A stretch of 11,105 nt of DNA from Candidatus Bipolaricaulota bacterium (GTDB lineage Bacteria; Bipolaricaulota; Bipolaricaulia; RBG-16-55-9; DRXL01), in assembly GCA_026414955.1 (NCBI GenBank), contig JAOAIA010000047.1, positions 1-11,105 on the forward strand, given 5' to 3'. Position numbers and translations under genes: made by a program. The notes beneath the pieces were generated by a model, which saw only the letters and a program-made list of their open reading frames with translations, was not told the origin of the DNA and did not search any database. Positions 6,731 through 11,105 of this stretch are shown one piece after another; position 1 is the first letter of the stretch; every line of letters begins with the position of its first letter.

Positions 6731-7017
6731 TCACGCGCGACGAGGTGCTGCACATCGCCAAGCTTGCCAAGCTCAAGCTCACTGATGACGAGATCGCGCT
6801 CTTCCAAGAGCAGCTTGGGCGCATCTTAGAGTATTTCAAACAAATAGAAAAGCTCGATACGGAGCATGTCCCGCCCATGCAGCACGTCTTAGATGTGCAC
6901 ACGGTCCTGCGAGCCGATGAGCCGCGCCCGTCCGTCTCAGCTGAAGAAGCCCTCAAGAATGCCCCTCAGCGTCGAGATAACTATTTCGTCGTGCCCAAGG
7001 TCGTGGAGAAGACCTGA
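6727..7017 (+). CDS. gatC: Asp-tRNA(Asn)/Glu-tRNA(Gln) amidotransferase subunit C
   Basis: This 96-aa small subunit of GatCAB stabilises GatA and helps convert misacylated Glu-tRNA(Gln) or Asp-tRNA(Asn) to the correct amide form. It shows the usual GatC signature: VLHIAKLAKLKLTDDEI, the helix ending ILEYFKQIEKLDT, VPPMQHV, LRADEPRPSVS, ALKNAPQRRDNYFVVPKVVE. The length is standard. It begins within the DUF2283 stop codon (ATGA overlap) and ends the colinear + strand block. gatA and gatB are not adjacent downstream, since the next gene is on the opposite strand. Its last 37 bp overlap the 3' end of the convergent carboxypeptidase gene. Confidence 0.95.
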   Translation: MITRDEVLHIAKLAKLKLTDDEIALFQEQLGRILEYFKQIEKLDTEHVPPMQHVLDVHTVLRADEPRPSVSAEEALKNAPQRRDNYFVVPKVVEKT

Positions 7018-8636
7018 ACCCGTCTCGATGCGACATTGTTGTCATAGCGATCCAGCTCGAGGCGCAGCGCCGGATCGCGCAAGAGTTTTATCGGGTCTTG
7101 CAGGTGGCGCACGCGCACTAGGAGCGACGCATCGGGCGTCGCCTGGGGCGGCATCCAGAGAAATGTCGTGGTCACGGAGCTTTGCGCAGGGATCGTGATG
7201 AAGTGCCGAAAGACCGGAGCAGTGAGCGGGTCGCTGTCGTCGTCTATGGGCTGCCAGCCCTCCGGCCACGCAGAGAGACCGAGCTGCGAGTTATCGCGCC
7301 AATAGAGTTCGACGACGGCGTTGGGCACATCTGTAAGCCCGCGATTGTGCACCGTGACGTAGACGCGATTGGTCGCGTTCGCTATAGGGTTTTCGTGATC
7401 GTTCTCGCCGAAGGGTTCTTCGGTCGCGTTGACGATCCCGATAGGTGCGCCGTCCACGCGAATATCGGGGCTGAAGCCGATCTCATCCGAGGGAACGAGA
7501 CCGTCGTCTGTCGGGCTATCGCGCACGATCAGCTCTGGCAGGGCTTGCTCTAAGAGATAGAGCGCCGCTGGGAGATTCTCTTCGAACGTCGGGAGAATCT
7601 GCTCAGCGGGGAGCACGAAGCCCGGCTCGCCCGTAGCTGGGCGCAGCTCAATGAGGATCGAGATGCCCCCGGTCTCGCTGTAGAACCAATCGTTGGCAAC
7701 GCCCGCTGCGGGGTAGGGGCACTCTAAGCTGATCTGACAGGCACGATAGCTCTGCCCATAAGTGTTGAAGATGAGCTTGGCCATCGTCTCGCCGATGCGG
7801 GCGTACTCGACACTGTCTGAAGAGGGATCGAAGCGTTTCTCTTCACTCAAGGGTATTGGGGGCTCGAACGTGTAGCCCCACGGCCAGCCCACGATCTGCG
7901 AATAGCTGTGATAGTCTATAAACGCTTTGAAGCGACGTTGTGGGTCGAGCACGAGATCGCGGATCGCTCGGATTTCGGGTTCGGAGAAGGGTTCTGGCCC
8001 ACGGTACGTGAGACTTTGGGGGGTGCGGCTGCCGCCAGCGCGCGAGTCCCATTGGAAGCTCCAATTTCTATTTAAGTCAACGCCGAAGACGCCGTTGCCC
8101 AGGTCTCTTCGGTTCTTGCGCCACAGACGACAGTAAAACTGCGGGGCCGTCGGACACGGATCGGATCGCGTATACTCGTGTCCATCGGGGTTGACCATGG
8201 GGACGATCCAGATTTCTAGGTTATCTAAGAGTCTCTGGACGCGCTCGTTGCTCTTGTAATTCTGTGCTAAATACTGAGCGATCCAGAACGGGACTTCGAC
8301 GGCGATCCACTCGCGGGCGTGCTGGGTGCCGATGAAGAGCGTTTCGGGTTCGGTGGGGTCTTCAGTCGAGACGTCGTCGCTGAGTTTGATCGCCCAGATC
8401 TGGCGGCCTTCGTGGCTTTGGCCCAGCGAGACGACTTGGACAATTTGGGGATATTGCTCAGCGAGTGCGACGAGATCGTCTTTCAGCGAGCGAAACTCCC
8501 AGGCGCCAAATCCGGCGATGTTCGTCGTTCCGGTGAAGTCGTAAGCATGATAGACGAGCGATGGCTGCGTCTGAGCGAATTGGTTGCTGGTGAGGCTAAA
8601 GAGAATGAGAGCCGTAAGCGCGAGCGCGCGGCGCAT
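6981..8636 (-). CDS. Secreted M14 family zinc carboxypeptidase with CARDB-like C-terminal domain
   Basis: This 551-aa exported metallopeptidase should remove C-terminal residues from peptides outside the cytoplasmic membrane. The first 22 or so residues form a signal peptide (MRRALALTALILFSLTSNQF). The peptidase domain spans roughly residues 30-365. Zinc ligands are His106 and Glu109 (GTQHAREWI) and His243 (IDYHSYSQ). Asn189-Arg190 in VDLNRNW bind the substrate carboxylate, and the catalytic Glu is 330 in ILIELRP. Cys161/Cys169 and Cys300/Cys306 could form disulfides. Residues from about 385 to 551 look like a CARDB-type adhesive or structural module (SPDIRV, NRVYVTVHNRG, VELYW, DNNVASRRV). 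No anchor or sorting motif is visible. The start has a strong ribosome-binding site and an extended -10 element upstream. The gene stands alone on the minus strand, and its stop lies inside gatC. Confidence 0.93.
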   Translation of the reverse strand: MRRALALTALILFSLTSNQFAQTQPSLVYHAYDFTGTTNIAGFGAWEFRSLKDDLVALAEQYPQIVQVVSLGQSHEGRQIWAIKLSDDVSTEDPTEPETLFIGTQHAREWIAVEVPFWIAQYLAQNYKSNERVQRLLDNLEIWIVPMVNPDGHEYTRSDPCPTAPQFYCRLWRKNRRDLGNGVFGVDLNRNWSFQWDSRAGGSRTPQSLTYRGPEPFSEPEIRAIRDLVLDPQRRFKAFIDYHSYSQIVGWPWGYTFEPPIPLSEEKRFDPSSDSVEYARIGETMAKLIFNTYGQSYRACQISLECPYPAAGVANDWFYSETGGISILIELRPATGEPGFVLPAEQILPTFEENLPAALYLLEQALPELIVRDSPTDDGLVPSDEIGFSPDIRVDGAPIGIVNATEEPFGENDHENPIANATNRVYVTVHNRGLTDVPNAVVELYWRDNSQLGLSAWPEGWQPIDDDSDPLTAPVFRHFITIPAQSSVTTTFLWMPPQATPDASLLVRVRHLQDPIKLLRDPALRLELDRYDNNVASRRVQVFSTTLGTTK

Positions 8637-8641
8637 AAGAG

Positions 8642-8651
8642 AACCTCCCTT
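8642..8651 (-). promoter_or_regulatory. Shine-Dalgarno site of the M14 carboxypeptidase gene
   Basis: Read on the minus strand this is AAGGGAGGTT, 5 nt before the ATG at 8636. It fixes the start of the carboxypeptidase. Confidence 0.75.
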
Positions 8652-8670
8652 CAGAGATATTACGGGATGG

Positions 8671-8679
8671 ATTATAGCA
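8671..8679 (-). promoter_or_regulatory. Extended -10 promoter element for the M14 gene
   Basis: On the minus strand the sequence reads TGCTATAAT, a perfect TATAAT with the TG extension, ending 34 nt before the start codon. No good -35 hexamer is seen at 16-18 nt spacing, which is usual for extended -10 promoters. This is a prediction from sequence only. Confidence 0.5.
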
Positions 8680-8687
8680 AATTTCAG

Positions 8688-8697
8688 CCTCGCGAGG
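8688..8697. promoter_or_regulatory. Palindrome CCTCGCGAGG, candidate operator half
   Basis: A perfect 10-bp palindrome lies between the divergent M14 and exported-protein genes, just upstream of both promoter candidates. A related palindrome lies 52 bp away, centre to centre (8741-8748). Its role is unknown. Confidence 0.3.
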
Positions 8698-8707
8698 AGG
8701 TATTCGA

Positions 8708-8736
8708 TTGCGATTCCCCTTACAGTTTTGTAAAAT
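8708..8736 (+). promoter_or_regulatory. Candidate sigma-70 promoter of the exported-protein pair
   Basis: TTGCGA (8708-8713, 4 of 6 matches) and TAAAAT (8731-8736, 5 of 6 matches) are separated by 17 nt. Transcription would start near 8743, giving a leader of only about 10 nt before the ATG at 8753. Confidence 0.4.
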
Positions 8737-8740
8737 TACC

Positions 8741-8748
8741 CCTCGAGG
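8741..8748. promoter_or_regulatory. Palindrome CCTCGAGG near predicted transcription start
   Basis: This 8-bp palindrome is similar in sequence to CCTCGCGAGG at 8688-8697 and lies across the predicted start site and ribosome-binding region of the exported-protein gene. A protein bound here would block transcription or translation; this is speculative. Confidence 0.25.
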
Positions 8749-8752
8749 TAAG

Positions 8753-9220
8753 ATGAGGATTTCTAGGAGTTCTCTAGGGTTAGTAGTTCTGCTGGGTGGA
8801 GTGACTTTACTTCAATCTGATGCAGCTCGGCCTATCGAGCCGCCCCTCTGGCCCGATTTCTCCGGAGAATGGCAGTTTCTGGTAGTAGATCCCCCTTCGC
8901 TACAAGGCCAGGGCTTTTTTATTCCTATTTGTCAGAATGGCCCGGAACTCATAAGCTGGTCTGCAGATGCCCTCTTAGACGGCTTAATCAATCTAGATGG
9001 CACGGTGACCATCTGGTACGACCTCACGATAGGTCAGCGGACAGTGTGGATTGTGATGGGCAACTTGAACAGTGAAGTGCTTGAGGGATACTATAAACCC
9101 GAGCAAAATGAAGCTTTCTTCCCAGTACAGCTGAAGGCTCAAAGGCTCCCCCGAGGAACACTGATTGACCCAAAGCAAAAGGACCTAATATGCCCGCCAG
9201 GATTCAAGTACCGAACTTAA
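8753..9220 (+). CDS. Exported small protein of unknown family, GxW-type, copy 1
   Basis: I do not recognise this 155-aa protein. ATG 8753 is chosen because it yields a proper signal peptide (MRISRSSLGLVVLLGGVTLL, cleavage probably near Ala24-Ala25) and has GAGGT just upstream. The TTG at 8708 would add a non-signal extension and overlaps the -35 candidate. The mature part is about 130 aa and beta-rich. It shows FSGEWQF (G38-x-W40), ICQNGPEL with Cys60, GYYKP at 112-116, FFPV at 122-125 and CPPGF with Cys147. The same motifs in the same order occur in the next gene, so the two are paralogues. Cys60 and Cys147 may pair. An N-terminal GxW followed by beta strands recalls lipocalin-like barrels, but I would not assign the family. 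The sequence is visibly AT-richer than its neighbours. Confidence 0.75.
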   Translation: MRISRSSLGLVVLLGGVTLLQSDAARPIEPPLWPDFSGEWQFLVVDPPSLQGQGFFIPICQNGPELISWSADALLDGLINLDGTVTIWYDLTIGQRTVWIVMGNLNSEVLEGYYKPEQNEAFFPVQLKAQRLPRGTLIDPKQKDLICPPGFKYRT

Positions 9221-9678
9221 TAGCACTCTGGACAGCTCTGGGTTTGCTAGCTGGGTGTATACCTCAAGGGTCATCCATCCAGACGCTCCATCCCTCTCGT
9301 TGGCCCTCTATTGCTGGGATGTGGCACTTCATAGCTCAATCACCCGCACCGGTGGAGATTCCTCAGCTGGAGGCTGCTATTTGTCAGAATGGGCCGGAGC
9401 TCAATAGCGAGTTGATACTCAGAGTGGAAGGAGGAGTGGTTACTTCATATCTTGAAGTTACTGGCGTCTTGCGTTTGGATGGCAGCTTGGCCGTGAAGGT
9501 TGTTCTCAAGACTCCCGAAGGGCGAAGTGTTTGGGCCATCTGGGGAGGAACCCAGGGATTCAAGGGATACTATAAACCGAAGGAGAGAGAGCTTTTCTTT
9601 CCGGTAGAGTTTCAAGGCCGCCGACTTGGCCCGGTGCCCCAAGATGTCAACTGCCCACGAGGATTCCGAAAAGAGTAA
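9190..9678 (+). CDS. Small lipoprotein of unknown family, GxW-type, copy 2
   Basis: This 162-aa protein is a paralogue of the preceding exported protein. Its N-terminus ends in the lipobox L20-A21-G22-C23, so it should be lipid-anchored at Cys23, unlike copy 1, which has no lipobox. The mature part repeats the family pattern: IAGMWHF (G43-x-W45), ICQNGPEL with Cys65, GYYKP at 126-130, FFPV at 136-139 and CPRGF with Cys155. The gene overlaps copy 1 by 31 nt in another frame, so the two are translated from one message. The pair probably arose by tandem duplication followed by divergence in location: one secreted, one membrane-anchored. No function can be inferred beyond an envelope or extracellular role, possibly binding a ligand if the fold is lipocalin-like. 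Confidence 0.8.
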   Translation: MPARIQVPNLIALWTALGLLAGCIPQGSSIQTLHPSRWPSIAGMWHFIAQSPAPVEIPQLEAAICQNGPELNSELILRVEGGVVTSYLEVTGVLRLDGSLAVKVVLKTPEGRSVWAIWGGTQGFKGYYKPKERELFFPVEFQGRRLGPVPQDVNCPRGFRKE

Positions 9679-9716
9679 GCCGTGCCCTTCCGCGATTCAC
9701 GGCCGCCGTCCCACTG

Positions 9717-9770
9717 GCTACCCGTAAAAGCGAAGAGAATAAGAGCTGTGAGCGTATGCGCGCTCGTGTA
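9717..9770 (-). pseudogene. Signal-peptide-like relic resembling the M14 gene start
   Basis: Read on the minus strand, 9761-9732 matches the start of the carboxypeptidase gene (8627-8598) at 23 of 30 positions. It would encode A-H-T-L-T-A-L-I-L-F where the peptidase has A-L-A-L-T-A-L-I-L-F. In the LTALILF part all differences fall at third codon positions. There is no ATG at the expected place and no peptidase homology further on. It may be the remnant of a second exported protein gene, now overlapped by the marR promoter region. Chance resemblance of leucine-rich coding sequence is possible. Confidence 0.3.
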
Positions 9771-9774
9771 TAAT
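9769..9774 (+). promoter_or_regulatory. Consensus -10 (TATAAT) of the marR-type gene
   Basis: A perfect TATAAT ends 20 nt before the ATG at 9795. At 17-nt spacing the -35 position (9746-9751) reads CTGTGA, only 3 of 6 matches, so the promoter may need an activator or be weak. The leader would be about 14 nt. Confidence 0.45.
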
Positions 9775-9794
9775 TCGTGCTGAGTGGAGAAGCC

Positions 9795-10388
9795 ATGAGC
9801 GACCTAGACACCAAGATCATCGCCGCCCTGGAGCGACTCGCGCACGTGCTCCGCACGCTCTTGTGGGAAGAAGCTACAGCGAGCCGCCTCAGCCCCATCC
9901 AAATCCAAACCCTGCTCTATCTTAACTCACACGCAGAGGACCTCTGTCGCGTGGGGCAGCTCGCTCAAGAATTCGGGTTGACTTCGGCGACGATGAGCGA
10001 TGCCGTCACAACTTTGGAAGCCAAGGGCTTGCTCCAGCGTGAACCATCTCCGAACGACCGCCGCGCCCAGAGACTACGCCTGACGGCTCAGGGCAGACGT
10101 TTCAGCGCAAAGCTCTCCCATTGGGCCGACGCCCTCCACGCGTCGCTTGCGCATTTTTCGCCCGAAGAGAAAGCGCAAGCGCTGAAGTTCTTACTCAAGC
10201 TCATCGAATCGCTCTATCGGGCAGAGATCATCACGGTCGCGCGAATCTGCCTGACGTGCCGGTTCTTTCGCGCCAATTTACACAGAGACCCGCGAGCGCC
10301 GCACCACTGCGCGTTGATGGACAAGCCCCTGGCCGAGAGCGACCTCAGAGTAGATTGCCCAGAGCATGAGCTGGTTGCCAAGGGCTAG
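9795..10388 (+). CDS. MarR family transcriptional regulator with Cys/His-rich C-terminal tail
   Basis: This 197-aa DNA-binding protein has a typical MarR winged helix: SPIQIQTLLYL, LAQEFGLTSATMSDAVTTLEAKGLL (recognition helix about 63-78), and the wing NDRRAQRLRLTAQG (87-100), followed by dimerisation helices. ATG 9795 follows GGAGA at 9786-9790. It is longer than the usual 140-150 aa because of a tail after about residue 148. That tail contains CLTC (Cys152, Cys155), His163, HHC (170-172) and DCPEH (Cys188, His191), a pattern that could bind zinc or an iron-sulfur cluster and so sense metal or redox state. I recall similar tails in other MarR proteins, but no ligand is known to me. It stands between exported-protein genes; its targets are unknown. 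A 4-nt gap separates its stop from that of the convergent PKD gene. Confidence 0.88.
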   Translation: MSDLDTKIIAALERLAHVLRTLLWEEATASRLSPIQIQTLLYLNSHAEDLCRVGQLAQEFGLTSATMSDAVTTLEAKGLLQREPSPNDRRAQRLRLTAQGRRFSAKLSHWADALHASLAHFSPEEKAQALKFLLKLIESLYRAEIITVARICLTCRFFRANLHRDPRAPHHCALMDKPLAESDLRVDCPEHELVAKG

Positions 10389-10392
10389 AGCA

Positions 10393-11067
10393 CTACCGCG
10401 AGACGCGAATCTCGCTATCTCCGACAACGGAGACTGCCAGGCGCGGTGAAAAGCTCGTCAGCATCCCCTTCAGAGGGAAGGCACTGGCTGAAGCGTTGGG
10501 CGGGACGCCCAGATCATAGATAACCGCGACGATCTGGCCTGGGGAGAACCGTTGCGTCCAGAGCCATTGCAGCTCAGATTTTTTCAGGATCGCTCCGGCG
10601 TTTTGGACTTCTTTTATCGTCCAGCCTTGGGGAGGGTCTTCATCGAGTCCCAGCCCATTGATCGTCTGATTGATTCGCAAAATAATGATGACGCGCACGG
10701 TCTGCCCTGGAGCGACCACCCCACTCGGAGGCAGGGCAAGCGAGCGCCGCACGGTGACCGGGGCTTCGGTGACTTTGACGATCTTGCTGATCGAACCCGT
10801 GGCACCACGATTGTCAGTAACTCTCAGATTGATACGCCACTCACCAGCACGGTCGAAGAGTCGGGTCGTCGTCGGGACTGTTTTTGTTTCGTCAAATCTT
10901 CCGTCGCCGTTGAAATCCCACTCGTATTTGACGATGGAGCCATCGGGGTCGCGTGACCCTGAGGCATCGAACGTCACCGGGGAATTTGTATCTGGGTTTT
11001 GCGGGCTGAAGCGAAAGTCAGCGCGGGGCGGGGCGTTGCTCTGGGCTTCCGCGAGAGAGACTATGAG
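10393..11067 (-). CDS. Exported PKD-domain protein, 5' end cut by contig edge
   Basis: The genuine part visible is 224 residues. It begins inside what looks like the end of a signal peptide (LIVSLAEAQ, with an A-x-A cleavage site at AEA), so only a short N-terminal piece is missing. Residues about 14-99 form a PKD domain: PPRADFRFSP, TFDASGSRDPDGSIVKYEWD, FNGDGRFDE, FDRAGEWRINLRVTDNRG. PKD domains are immunoglobulin-like modules of surface and secreted proteins. Residues 103-224 form a second beta-rich module (APGQTVRVIIILRINQ, GLDEDPPQGW, QWLWTQRFSPGQIVAVIYDL) that I cannot assign to a named family. No catalytic domain is present, so it is likely an adhesive or structural envelope protein. 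Any longer open frame running into 11068-11097 is adapter sequence, not protein. Confidence 0.85.
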   Translation of the reverse strand, partial: LIVSLAEAQSNAPPRADFRFSPQNPDTNSPVTFDASGSRDPDGSIVKYEWDFNGDGRFDETKTVPTTTRLFDRAGEWRINLRVTDNRGATGSISKIVKVTEAPVTVRRSLALPPSGVVAPGQTVRVIIILRINQTINGLGLDEDPPQGWTIKEVQNAGAILKKSELQWLWTQRFSPGQIVAVIYDLGVPPNASASAFPLKGMLTSFSPRLAVSVVGDSEIRVSR

Positions 11068-11068
11068 C

Positions 11069-11105
11069 CTGTCTCTTATACACATCTCCGAGCCCACGAG
11101 ACCAG
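11069..11105. other. Nextera/Tn5 transposase adapter left at contig end
   Basis: 11069-11087 is exactly the 19-bp Tn5 mosaic end (CTGTCTCTTATACACATCT). It is followed to 11102 by the standard read-2 Nextera adapter tail, then three bases that may be index sequence. Translated on the minus strand it gives the well-known artefact peptide MGSEMCIRDR. It is not genomic. Confidence 0.97.

Noticed and set aside
7182..7553. 123-codon plus-strand open frame within the carboxypeptidase gene
   Set aside because: It is antisense to the CARDB-like domain with no ribosome-binding site and no recognisable domain; a shadow frame.
9679..9703. GCCGTG...CACGGC inverted repeat after the lipoprotein gene as a terminator
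   Set aside because: The arms are only 6 bp with a 13-nt loop and no T-tract follows, so the fold would be weak.

Overview
The window is bacterial chromosomal DNA, most likely a metagenome-assembled or draft contig. Genes are tightly packed, several have Shine-Dalgarno sites, and bacterial housekeeping genes are present (lipoyl synthase, RecG, GatC). The last 37 bases carry leftover Nextera library adapter, so the right edge is a true contig end with an untrimmed read. The taxon cannot be fixed from the sequence. GC content is moderately high, RecG is the long form with an extra N-terminal helical region, and the E1 proteins resemble those of Thermus, Chloroflexi and other deep-branching, often thermophilic, bacteria. 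That resemblance is from memory, not from a search.

Region 1 (about 1-7017, + strand) is one closely spaced colinear block. It runs: 5'-damaged lipA, a 2-oxoacid dehydrogenase E1 alpha gene, two tandem E1 beta genes, recG, a small RelE/barnase-like (PBECR-type) nuclease candidate, a DUF2283 gene, and gatC. Gaps are a few bases or 4-nt ATGA overlaps, which suggests co-transcription and translational coupling. The metabolic logic of the first half is clear. LipA makes the lipoyl cofactor that the E2 subunit of a pyruvate or branched-chain 2-oxoacid dehydrogenase needs, and E1 alpha/beta perform the thiamine-dependent decarboxylation that loads it. E2 and E3 are not in the window. recG, the two-gene small module and gatC are functionally unrelated passengers.

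Region 2 (6981-8636, - strand) is a secreted M14 zinc carboxypeptidase with a C-terminal CARDB-like domain. Its 3' end overlaps gatC by 37 bp. A 116-bp divergent intergenic region (8637-8752) carries promoter-like elements in both directions and two related palindromes.

Region 3 (8753-9678, + strand) holds two tandem, related small exported proteins of unknown family, one with an ordinary signal peptide and one with a lipobox. Next comes a MarR-type regulator (9795-10388) with a Cys/His-rich C-terminal tail, preceded by a perfect TATAAT. The - strand gene at the right edge (10393-11067) encodes an exported PKD-domain protein cut off by the contig end.

The items most worth a second look are: the mosaic (gene-conversion-like) identity between the two E1 beta genes, a REP-like palindrome carried in frame inside recG, the PBECR-like/DUF2283 pair, the tandem GxW exported proteins, and the MarR Cys/His tail. 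I found no CRISPR array, tRNA, rRNA, insertion sequence or clear rho-independent terminator.
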